Under the pieces are notes generated by a model. It saw only the letters and a program-made list of their open reading frames with translations. It made no database searches and was not told the DNA's origin. From contig JAPLFR010000009.1 in the NCBI GenBank assembly GCA_026390575.1, forward strand, positions 1-64,000: DNA of 64,000 bases, in the 5' to 3' direction. Both the position numbers and the translations under genes were made by a program. The stretch comes from Ignavibacteriales bacterium (GTDB lineage Bacteria > Bacteroidota > Ignavibacteria > UBA10030). Below are positions 18,547 to 25,843 of the stretch, piece after piece. The stretch's first letter is position 1; the number at the start of each line of letters is the position of its first letter.

Positions 18547-19587
18547 ATGAAAAAACCATTAATAATAAATCTATTGACTTTTGTTTTCTATTTGACAATT
18601 CACGCACAGGCAGTTTATGTTGATTGTAATATAGGAAATGATAATAACACGGGTACTGAAAAGACTCCGGTTTATTCTATAAATAAAGCTATGGCAATAA
18701 TTAACAGCATGGATAATGATATCTATATTATGAAAATAAATCCGGGCATCTATGTCTTAGATAAACATATAGAAGTTGCTACAAAAAAACCAATGACTAA
18801 TAAGAGGATAGTAATTGAAGCAAACATTCTTCCTGACGTTTCAACATGGACACCTGATAAAATGCCGGTGATCATAAGTAAATCCAAAACAGGAGAGATA
18901 ATGTCAGATGATGCTTTTCTGCAAGATATTTGGATTACCAGTTTTTATGTTAATGAAAGTCATGTTACGATAAGGGGATTAAAATTTCTTGGTTATAGTT
19001 ACAATAAATTCTTTTATCCGATTACCCGGTTTAATAAAGCAAAAACAGATCTGGTAGTTGAGCAATGTATGTTTTTAGGTAATTTACAAATTTCTGTAAT
19101 TCAGGCAAGTATTATTGCACATGGAGATTCAGTTAAAGTTGATCACTGTATCTTTTATAACGCAAATAATTCAGTTGTATATTGGCACGATTCAGGAAAT
19201 GGTATTAAAACCGGGAATAGTATGACAAACTGTATAATATATGGTGCAACTGGAAGCGCTATTTTCACATATTCTCAAGATAAAGATTTTATTTTTAAGA
19301 ATAATATAGCTTCAAATTGTAAGATTTTTTGGTCTAAAGGCATAAATAATTCATTTGTATACTCATTAGATAGTTGTGTAGTAGTAAACAATCAAATATA
19401 TACGTCAGACGGAGAAAATCCGGTAACATTTCCGATGAATGAGAATAATGTTATTAAAGAAGGTAATATATCACTCAGGTTGATCAATAAGATATGGGAA
19501 CCGTTGCCAATTGATCATTTGCATATTATTCCAAATACACTTGGATACAATTTTGGGGCTGGGTTATTTAAACAAAGAAAACAATAA
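18547..19587 (+). CDS. Exported right-handed beta-helix-like protein (cassette 2 cargo)
   Basis: The 346-residue protein has a signal peptide (ending TIHAQ) and opens with VYVDCNIGNDNNTGTEKTPVYSINKA. That is the start seen in DUF1565/pectate-lyase-like beta-helix proteins (YVD..GND.NTGT...P..SI..A). The body repeats short strands ending in asparagine or cysteine (MTNCIIYGA, FKNNIASN, VDHCIFYN), consistent with stacked coils. No catalytic residues were identified. It is much richer in A and T than the flanking genes, which fits recent acquisition as a cassette. Confidence 0.75.
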   Translation: MKKPLIINLLTFVFYLTIHAQAVYVDCNIGNDNNTGTEKTPVYSINKAMAIINSMDNDIYIMKINPGIYVLDKHIEVATKKPMTNKRIVIEANILPDVSTWTPDKMPVIISKSKTGEIMSDDAFLQDIWITSFYVNESHVTIRGLKFLGYSYNKFFYPITRFNKAKTDLVVEQCMFLGNLQISVIQASIIAHGDSVKVDHCIFYNANNSVVYWHDSGNGIKTGNSMTNCIIYGATGSAIFTYSQDKDFIFKNNIASNCKIFWSKGINNSFVYSLDSCVVVNNQIYTSDGENPVTFPMNENNVIKEGNISLRLINKIWEPLPIDHLHIIPNTLGYNFGAGLFKQRKQ

Positions 19588-19668
19588 AATTCTAGTGCCA
19601 ATAATACAGTTCACACGCAATGTAGGATAAGGTGGCAGTCAACTAATAGTTAAAAGTAAATGCAAGCG

Positions 19669-19996
19669 GTATAACCAGCGGCTCAAGCTGACCCCGACTT
19701 CGTCGGGGCAAGCGGAATGAGGGTGAGTACTTTACGCATGGCTGGTAGAGGTTTTGTGTTTAATTGAAAGTGAAGTGAATGAACTTGGTTCGTTTTGTAT
19801 ATTTTGTGCGCCAAAGGCGCATGCGCCTCTGGCGCAAAAGTCATCACCTGCCTGCCGGCTTGTCCGCTGAAACGAAGTGCAAGCGGAAGTGCCTACGGCA
19901 CGCAGGTAGGGTGCCGCAGTCCGATCCCGCCAAGCGGGATCGCGATCGCGTCCCGATATGTAATATCGGGTCGGACTTAGCCGCCATCCGTTAGGC
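19669..19996 (+). other. attC-like recombination site 2, enlarged by hairpins
   Basis: R'' is GTATAAC (19669-19675) and R' is GTTAGGC (19990-19996). The left arm GCGGCTCAAGCTGACC at 19678-19693 is identical to that of site 1, and the right arm is CTTAGCCGCC at 19977-19986. The 14 bases before and including R'' mirror the cassette start at 18458. Between the arms lie several further hairpins (CCCCGACTTCGTCGGGG; GCGCCAAAGGCGC/GCGCCTCTGGCGC; GATCCCGCCAAGCGGGATC; CCCGATAT/ATATCGGG), making the site about 330 bases long. Confidence 0.65.
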
Positions 19997-20068
19997 GGTT
20001 GCAGGAAATATTGATTGGCTGTCATAATACAGAAATCATCGAATTTAATCTAACATAGGTAGCATAAC

Positions 20069-21199
20069 ATGAGTCAAAAGGTAATTGTTTTTCTTATAGC
20101 TATTATTATTTCTTTTCGACTAATCGCACAAGACTCTATTAAATTTGTTCTGGCTCAAACCATTCCTAATACTGCAGGTAATGATATTGTTTTAGTGGAT
20201 TTCAATAATGATGGAAATGTCGACGTGTTTATCGCCAACGGGAAATCGAATAAGCCCTTACCATCCAAATTATGGATCAATGATGGAACCGGTCATTATG
20301 CTGATTCGAAACAGGATTTTGGAGAAGCAAAATCATGGAGTGTGGCATACGGAGATGTTACTGGAAGCGGATTTATTGACTTGTTTATTGCCAACGGCGA
20401 TTGGAACAATGGGGATTCAAGCCGTCTATGGATCAATAATGGTTATGGCCAATTTACTTGTTCTGCAAACAAATTTGGCAAAGCCAATAGTAGCTGCGCT
20501 GTTTTGGGAGATTTGAATGGCGATGGAGCTCTGGATATTTTTTTTGCAAATCATCCTTATAGTAACGGTAAGGGTGGTGAAGATGAAGTATGGTTTAATG
20601 ACGGGAAAGGTAACTTTACCAATAGCGGTCAAAAGTTAGGCAGATCGGATGCTGCAAGACGTGTAAAGTTAGCAGATGTGAATGGCGATAGTTTCTTAGA
20701 TGCTATCGTTCTCAACGGCGATACAAATAGAATATGGCTTAATAACGGAAGAGGTCATTTTTTAGAGAGCAGACAAAACATTGGTGTTGGAGAGAATATT
20801 GATTTAGCAGTTTGTGATATTGATAATGATGGAGATAAGGACATTATTATTGTAAAAGGAGCTTGGGGTAAGAAACCGAAAGGTAACGAAGTATGGATAA
20901 ACGACGGAAAAGGTAATTTCTCCAAATCACAAAGTATTGGCGACTATGACGGTTATGGTGTTGCAGTCGGTGATTTTAACAAGGATCAATACCTTGATCT
21001 CGTTGTGGTAAATGGTCCAAACCAACCAAATCAGATTTTTCTGAACGATAAAGGCGGACATTTCTACAATTCCAAAATAGACATCGGCAGCGGAGGAAAT
21101 AAAGTTGCTGTTAGTAATTTAAATCATGATAATCTTTTAGACTTAATAATTGTAGGAGATGAAAATACTAAAGTATATTTACAAATCAATAATAAATAG
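20069..21199 (+). CDS. Exported FG-GAP/VCBS-repeat beta-propeller protein (cassette 3 cargo)
   Basis: The 376-residue protein has a signal peptide (ending RLIAQ) and about seven FG-GAP/VCBS blades. Each carries a calcium-loop motif of the DxNxDGxxD type: DFNNDGNVDVF, DLNGDGALDIF, DVNGDSFLDAI, DIDNDGDKDII, DFNKDQYLDLV. They alternate with LWINDGTGHY or FNDGKGNF units. This is a secreted or surface beta-propeller for binding proteins or carbohydrates, without an enzyme domain. It fills cassette 3 between the site at 19990 and the one at 21203. Confidence 0.9.
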   Translation: MSQKVIVFLIAIIISFRLIAQDSIKFVLAQTIPNTAGNDIVLVDFNNDGNVDVFIANGKSNKPLPSKLWINDGTGHYADSKQDFGEAKSWSVAYGDVTGSGFIDLFIANGDWNNGDSSRLWINNGYGQFTCSANKFGKANSSCAVLGDLNGDGALDIFFANHPYSNGKGGEDEVWFNDGKGNFTNSGQKLGRSDAARRVKLADVNGDSFLDAIVLNGDTNRIWLNNGRGHFLESRQNIGVGENIDLAVCDIDNDGDKDIIIVKGAWGKKPKGNEVWINDGKGNFSKSQSIGDYDGYGVAVGDFNKDQYLDLVVVNGPNQPNQIFLNDKGGHFYNSKIDIGSGGNKVAVSNLNHDNLLDLIIVGDENTKVYLQINNK

Positions 21200-21202
21200 G
21201 CA

Positions 21203-21440
21203 ACCGCCTAACCAGGCATTCCCAGCAAAAAGAGCGCGGGATTTCTAAAATGCGCTCACTGACAGCCGGAGGCCTGAGAATGATTCACGCGAAGCGTGAA
21301 ACAACTTCTTATATAGAGATACAATATTTATCAATCAGGCTCACTGCAAAATTCATGCCTGTCCGCCGCACGCTAGCAGAAGGCGGGCACGAAGGCAGGG
21401 TGCCGCATTCCGATTTATCGAGAGCCCATCGGTTTGGTCG
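21203..21440 (+). other. attC-like recombination site 3, right half degraded
   Basis: R'' is GCCTAAC at 21203-21209. The 13 bases GCAACCGCCTAAC (21197-21209) are the perfect reverse complement of the cassette start at 19990-20002. No matching GTTRRRY is found on the right. The site ends in sequence resembling the interior of site 2 (GGCAGGGTGCCGCATTCCGAT at 21393-21413 against GGTAGGGTGCCGCAGTCCGAT), then fades near CATATTAGAAC. It also contains the AGCCGGAGGCCTGAGA module (21264-21279). Confidence 0.5.
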
Positions 21441-21480
21441 CATATTAGAACATAGACTTGATTTTTAACTTCTTGCCAAC

Positions 21481-22152
21481 ATGAAAAAAGTTTTTCCATT
21501 TTTCATATTCGTAATATTGATTTTTTCCAGCACTTCACTTGCTCGCCAAGAGAACAAAAATCATCTTGTTATTGGACTTACATTCTTCACTCCATATACA
21601 ACAGGCACAACCGAAGGCCCGAAAACGGTTATAAACTTTGTAATGCCAGAATCGAGTCCAAATGTCTTCAACGATGCGTTTCAATCAAATGCTCTTTTTC
21701 GATTATCACTTGGAATTCGAATGGATCAACTACGGACATCCTTTTTCGTCAGCCTCCATGGCTCCCAAATTAGAGAACCTGTAGCTGCGTCAGGTAGTGA
21801 CCTTGAATTCTCCTGTCGCTACCTGTTCTGGGAGCACGGTTCGGCAAAACTTTCCGGAATCATAAGCTTGAAAAGAAGTTCTTACATTAATGATAGCTCG
21901 TTGCGGCATAGATACACATTTGACAGAAGCTTTTGGTTGCCGGGTATTGGGCTCAGTACGAACTTCAGCGTCATTCACAGCGAAGTGCAATTGCATGGAT
22001 GGCCTGGTGGTACGGTGATCGGGTATGCTGCCGAGCCGAATGGAATATCTCCTCGTCCATTCACTAAAGCATGGTATGACAAGAAATCCATATATCTAAA
22101 CTACACCATTAGTGTTGCGATTGGAATAGAGTTCGACATATTCAGCTTTTAA
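21481..22152 (+). CDS. Exported protein of unknown function (cassette 4 cargo)
   Basis: The 223-residue protein has a signal peptide (ending TSLARQ) and a beta-rich body with alternating hydrophobic strands (FRLSLGIRMDQL, LEFSCRYLFWE, SIYLNYTISVAIGIEFDIFSF). It ends in an aromatic residue, so it could be a small outer-membrane barrel. I recognise no family. It is the sole gene between sites 3 and 4 and lies on the plus strand, like the other cassette genes. Confidence 0.65.
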   Translation: MKKVFPFFIFVILIFSSTSLARQENKNHLVIGLTFFTPYTTGTTEGPKTVINFVMPESSPNVFNDAFQSNALFRLSLGIRMDQLRTSFFVSLHGSQIREPVAASGSDLEFSCRYLFWEHGSAKLSGIISLKRSSYINDSSLRHRYTFDRSFWLPGIGLSTNFSVIHSEVQLHGWPGGTVIGYAAEPNGISPRPFTKAWYDKKSIYLNYTISVAIGIEFDIFSF

Positions 22153-22163
22153 GAGGGCACAAG

Positions 22164-22286
22164 ATCTAACTTTGTTCACGTGTCGCCATATCCAAGCGCT
22201 CCCCGTTCACCTTTGTTGCGGTCTCGTTCTGAGAAAGCCATTATGTTCACAGCGAGATTATAGTATGAGCCCGTCGGCTGTTAGGC
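22164..22286 (+). other. Possible attC-like recombination site 4
   Basis: R''-like ATCTAAC (22164-22170) and R'-like GTTAGGC (22280-22286) are 123 bases apart, a normal attC length. However, the inner arms pair poorly, and no start matching this R'' was found for cassette 4. The right core (CTGTTAGGCGGTTGATAAC) resembles the cassette 3 start, which supports it as a genuine insertion point. Confidence 0.4.
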
Positions 22287-22315
22287 GGTTGATAACCAAT
22301 TAGGAATCCGTACAC

Positions 22316-23098
22316 TTGCAGAAGACATCTCAGCCATACTCAATTCATACATATTGTTATGGATCGCAGGATAGCCAAGAGGGCGATTTGTACTTACCCC
22401 AAGTATCGCGACCTCCAGTTCTGTGCCTGATTCACGGTGGTTTTTGGAGGATGCCGTACGGACGCGATGAGTTCTCTGCCATAGCGAAAGACCTTGCAGC
22501 CCGGGGATATGCGGTATGGAATATTGAATATCAAAGATCGGGCGCCCCCGGAGGCGGTTGGCCTGGTACTCTTCACGACATTGCATCAGCGATAGATCAC
22601 CTTGCAACACTTGTGACTGATGGGATCGAACTTGATTTGAACCGTGTTATCGTTGCTGGCCATTCTGCAGGTGGTCACCTCGCATTATGGGTCGCAGCAC
22701 GAAATAAACCTTCAAATATCCCATCATTGGTTCGCGTCCAGCCTATTGCTGCAGTTGGTCTGGCAGCGATTACCGATCTTGCACGCACGTTCGAGCTCAA
22801 CGCAGGAAAAGGTGCAGTCAATGAATTTCTAGGCGGATCGCCTCGTCAGTATCCAGATCGCTATGCCGCCGCGTCTCCAATTGAATTGCTGCCCCTTGGT
22901 GTAAGACAGCTGATCATTCACGGCGTTAAAGACGAAGCACTGCCAATTGACCTATCCCGAAGTTACGCTGCTGCTGCGCAAGCGTTCGGTGACTGTGTCG
23001 AGTTTGTTGAGTTGCCTGATGCAGGACACATGGATTTTTTAGATCCAAGCAGCAAGGCGCATTTGGTCCTTTGCGAATGGCTTGCCGCTCAAGTCTAA
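22316..23098 (+). CDS. Alpha/beta hydrolase (cassette 5 cargo)
   Basis: The 260-residue enzyme has the oxyanion-hole motif HGG (residues 40-42, in LIHGGFWR), the nucleophile Ser117 in GHSAGG, an acid in GVKDEALP (near 207) and a catalytic His in DAGHMDF. HGGFWR with EYQRSG...GGGWPGTL marks the BD-FAE/kynurenine-formamidase-like esterase group. There is no signal peptide, so it is cytoplasmic, unlike the other cassette proteins. The likely start is TTG at 22316, only 30 bases after the GTTAGGC site. It probably hydrolyses a small ester or amide, and the substrate is unknown. Confidence 0.88.
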   Translation: MQKTSQPYSIHTYCYGSQDSQEGDLYLPQVSRPPVLCLIHGGFWRMPYGRDEFSAIAKDLAARGYAVWNIEYQRSGAPGGGWPGTLHDIASAIDHLATLVTDGIELDLNRVIVAGHSAGGHLALWVAARNKPSNIPSLVRVQPIAAVGLAAITDLARTFELNAGKGAVNEFLGGSPRQYPDRYAAASPIELLPLGVRQLIIHGVKDEALPIDLSRSYAAAAQAFGDCVEFVELPDAGHMDFLDPSSKAHLVLCEWLAAQV

Positions 23099-23133
23099 AC
23101 AGTATGAGCACATCATCTTGCAACTTTAAAAAG

Positions 23134-23221
23134 AGCCGGAGGCCTGAGATTGAAACACACGAAGTGTGTTACTATTTCATTCGTGCAAGCGTTCCCGCCC
23201 GACTTTGTCGCGGTCTCGAGT
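23134..23221. repeat. Cassette-boundary repeat modules (likely remnant of the last site)
   Basis: AGCCGGAGGCCTGAGA at 23134-23149 recurs at 21264-21279, inside site 3. In both copies it is followed by a short CACGCGAAGCGTG- or ACACACGAAGTGTGT-type hairpin. The next block (CAAGCGTTCCC...CTTTGTCGCGGTCTCG, about 23188-23221) resembles 22192-22226 inside site 4. These modules mark this stretch as the decayed end of the cassette array. Confidence 0.5.
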
Positions 23222-23230
23222 TTGACCAAA

Positions 23231-23351
23231 AAGTCCGGAGTTGTCATGCTGAACTCGTTTCAGCATCTGTTTTTGTAAAAAATTAGACCCCGAAACACTT
23301 GCCTGCGTGCCGATGCACTTCGGCAGGCAGGAGTTCGGGGTGACATTTTCT
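23231..23351. repeat. Dispersed hairpin repeat
   Basis: GTTGTCATGCTGAACTCG and, about 100 bases later, GAGTTCGGGGTGACATT bracket a long hairpin region (CCCCGAAAC...; CTGCCTGCGTGCCGATGCA/TGCACTTCGGCAGGCAG). It belongs to the 'GTCAT...ATGAC' family of genomic hairpin repeats also seen in the two MITE-like elements. The rest of the 23099-23561 gap contains no gene that I can support. Confidence 0.5.
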
Positions 23352-23561
23352 TTCTTTTTGGTCAGCCACGGACAAAGCGGGATTTCGCAAGCTCAACAAG
23401 TATATAAATTACTCACGAGGTAGTATGCAGTTTATGATGCTGTCAATGCCCTTTTGTGCTAGATGTGCATCCGTAATTCTTTTTCTTTCTTGATTCTGCT
23501 TTAAAAGCTGAGTACACTAATTTTAATTTTCCTTATCTAAAAGAATATGTAAATTCTTATC

Positions 23562-24737
23562 ATGGCTCTTGACCTGATAGATTTTATTTCTCTCTTTACG
23601 CTCATCCAATTGCTGTTTTTAACAGTCGTCATCCTTAATTACAAAAAAGGGAAGAGGTTGAGCAACCTGCTCTTAGCCGGCTTCATGGCTTCCAATGCAC
23701 TCCTGATCGCTCACTTCCTTTTTTCCCGCTTCGGCTGGATTTCCCCGGAAAAGTGTATAGGCTTATTTAGCATCGGAAATTCTTCGTACCTCCTTCTCAT
23801 GCCTTTTTTGTACCTCTACATTCTCTCTCTTTGCTATAAAGATTTTCGACTGAAAGTTATTCACCTTCTCCATACAATACCATTCTGCATCTTCGTTATA
23901 TATTCGCTGTTTATATATTTTTTAGATAAAAATATTCTGCGAATCGGCACGTTCCAATTTCTTCAGCAGCCCGTTAAAAATGTCGAGTTCTGGAGCCATC
24001 ATATCGTTCTGCACATCCAGATATTTTCATATCTTATCGCTTCGGCAGTCGTGCTTACAAAATATCGAAGACGTCTAAAGGATTTATTTTCATCCATCGA
24101 GAAAATCGACCTCCTCTGGTGCAATCTTCTGCTTGTAGGATTTGGTACCATGTGGTTTATGGACCTTTTAAATTGGATTCTCCGCATTTCTCAAGCATCC
24201 TCTCAGTCTATTTCAAACGGGCTCTTGATCTCTTCTCTCCTCATCAATCTAATATTTACTTTAATTGTAACGTATAAAGGGCTTGCACAATCGATATGCT
24301 TTTCCGGAATACAGGTATTTCCAAAATATGCCGCTTCACGATTGAAACCATCCGATTGCAACAGCATCGTGACGAAACTATCTGCATTTATTCAAAGTGA
24401 AAAACCATATCTTGATCCCGCGCTTTCTGTAGAAGATCTCTCTAAGAAATTGGATGTTCCTGTTAAAAACCTTTCGCAAGCAATACATTCTTCTCTACAT
24501 CAGAATTTCTACGATTTTATCAATATTCATCGAATAGAAGAAATAAAGAAACGGATGCTCGACACTGGCTCTCAGAATCTGACATTACTCGCCTTAGCAT
24601 ATGATGCGGGATTCAATTCCAAATCAGTTTTTAATGCCGCGTTTAAGAAGCACACCGGTATGACTCCAAAAGAATATAAACGTCACTATTCAGCTTCATC
24701 GAACAACCCTACCAACGAACCATCCAATTATTCGTAG
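23562..24737 (+). CDS. Membrane-bound AraC-family transcriptional regulator
   Basis: The 391-residue protein has about six or seven membrane helices in its first 250 residues (for example LIQLLFLTVVILNY, FLYLYILSLCY, IFVIYSLFIYFL). A linker and a C-terminal AraC DNA-binding domain follow (about 290-380), with the two helix-turn-helix units LSVEDLSKKLDVPVKNLSQAI and LTLLALAYDAGFNSKSVFNAAF, and GMTPKEYKRH closing the domain. It likely senses an envelope signal and regulates neighbouring genes, perhaps the type IX cargo and ABC genes directly downstream. Confidence 0.9.
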   Translation: MALDLIDFISLFTLIQLLFLTVVILNYKKGKRLSNLLLAGFMASNALLIAHFLFSRFGWISPEKCIGLFSIGNSSYLLLMPFLYLYILSLCYKDFRLKVIHLLHTIPFCIFVIYSLFIYFLDKNILRIGTFQFLQQPVKNVEFWSHHIVLHIQIFSYLIASAVVLTKYRRRLKDLFSSIEKIDLLWCNLLLVGFGTMWFMDLLNWILRISQASSQSISNGLLISSLLINLIFTLIVTYKGLAQSICFSGIQVFPKYAASRLKPSDCNSIVTKLSAFIQSEKPYLDPALSVEDLSKKLDVPVKNLSQAIHSSLHQNFYDFINIHRIEEIKKRMLDTGSQNLTLLALAYDAGFNSKSVFNAAFKKHTGMTPKEYKRHYSASSNNPTNEPSNYS

Positions 24738-24749
24738 TGCATCCAATAT

Positions 24750-24771
24750 GTCCGAAATCCGGATTTCGGAC
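24750..24771. promoter_or_regulatory. Perfect 22-base palindrome, operator candidate
   Basis: GTCCGAAATCC is followed directly by its exact reverse complement, GGATTTCGGAC. It lies between the AraC-type regulator and the operon beginning at 24919, and no T-tract follows, so it does not look like a terminator. It may be a regulator binding site. Confidence 0.4.
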
Positions 24772-24918
24772 GATAGATAGTTCCTTCTAGATTATCTTGC
24801 ATTTGCAAATTAAATCGTGAAAAACATTGAGTGACTATTTTCAATAGCATTATTATCAATGGTTTCAGGATGTTCCTTCAAAGCAAAGAGTCTTTTTCAA
24901 TTACAAGGAGAAGTCAAT

Positions 24919-25830
24919 ATGAAAAACAAGAGTCTTATTGTTGCTGGAATTATTATGTTTATAGCTTGGATAGCTTGTTTCAGTTTTGCGCATGCCCAAA
25001 ACTTACAGACAGTTACGTTGCAACCGGGACCGGAGGGGAAAGATACCTACATCTGCGATTGTCTGCCAAACGTCAATAATCCAAATGGTCCAATAACCAA
25101 TCTTTATCAAGGACAATATGGGGCATGTTACGATCGTATTTTGATTCAGTGGGATCTTTCGTCGCTTCCAAAAAATATATCAGTTTCCAATGCAATTATG
25201 GAGTTAAAATGTAACACTATTTATGGTTCAATCAGCGGTAAAATGGCATACTACCGTATATCCGGAGAATGGGAAGAGACTAAGGTTACATGTACTACAA
25301 TACCCAATCATTCAGGCGAAGATTCTGTGATAACGAATTGGCCTTCTTCAGGTCAATGGCATGCTGTGGATATAACAAAATTCGTACAAAAGTGGATGAA
25401 GGACACTACAACAAATCACGGTGTATATGGGCATTGTATTGGTACAACAGGAGAATGCGATTGTGAATTCAGCTCATCCGATGTGTCAACCAGCGCCAAT
25501 CGGCCAAAGTTAACGATAATCTACACAACGACGAGTAAGGTTGAACATTTGGGCGCATCTCGGCCTTTAGATTTCCATTTAGGTCAAAACTATCCTAATC
25601 CCTTCAATCCGATCTCAAAGATTCAATATTCAATTCCTCACAACGAATTTGTCTCATTGAAAGTGTTTGATCTATTAGGAAAAGAAGTCGTTACCCTTGT
25701 CGCCCAGAGACAGGATGCAGGAATGTACGAGGCACTTTTTGACGGGAGTCATTTGACGAGCGAAATTTATATATACCAATTACGAGCAGGTAATTTTAAC
25801 GATACAAAAAAAATGATACTCATAAAATAA
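24919..25830 (+). CDS. Secreted DNRLRE-domain protein with type IX sorting tail
   Basis: The start at 24919 follows AAGGAG. The 303-residue product has a signal peptide (ending FAHAQ) and a DNRLRE-type beta domain (about 25-205; ILIQWDLSSLP, VDITKFVQKWM, RPKLTIIYTT) often found in cell-wall and surface proteins. It then carries the type IX tail NYPNPFNPISKIQY...KKMILIK. It has an unusual number of cysteines (CDC, CY, CNT, CTT, CDCEF). It would be exported and displayed or released. It is followed after 13 bases by an ABC permease. Confidence 0.87.
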   Translation: MKNKSLIVAGIIMFIAWIACFSFAHAQNLQTVTLQPGPEGKDTYICDCLPNVNNPNGPITNLYQGQYGACYDRILIQWDLSSLPKNISVSNAIMELKCNTIYGSISGKMAYYRISGEWEETKVTCTTIPNHSGEDSVITNWPSSGQWHAVDITKFVQKWMKDTTTNHGVYGHCIGTTGECDCEFSSSDVSTSANRPKLTIIYTTTSKVEHLGASRPLDFHLGQNYPNPFNPISKIQYSIPHNEFVSLKVFDLLGKEVVTLVAQRQDAGMYEALFDGSHLTSEIYIYQLRAGNFNDTKKMILIK

Positions 25831-25843
25831 ATCAAATAAAATT

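Larger units (their letters stand above)
17651..23290 (+). mobile_element. Integron-like gene-cassette array without integrase (CALIN-like)
   Basis: At least three consecutive units obey the cassette rule. The bases after GTT at the start of each unit are the reverse complement of the bases before AAC in the attC-like site closing the same unit. The three pairs are 17650 with 18239, 18458 with 19675, and 19990 with 21209, with 12-14 matching bases each. All five cargo genes are on the plus strand, one per cassette, with the site downstream. Sites share AGCGGCTCAAGCTGACC on the left and CTTAGCCGC on the right, arms that pair with one extra unpaired base. No tyrosine recombinase gene is in the window. 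The right limit is uncertain. Confidence 0.75.

Noticed and set aside
17650-23290. Search for an integron integrase or attI next to the cassettes
   Set aside because: No frame in the window shows tyrosine-recombinase motifs, and no convincing attI was found, so a complete integron is not claimed.
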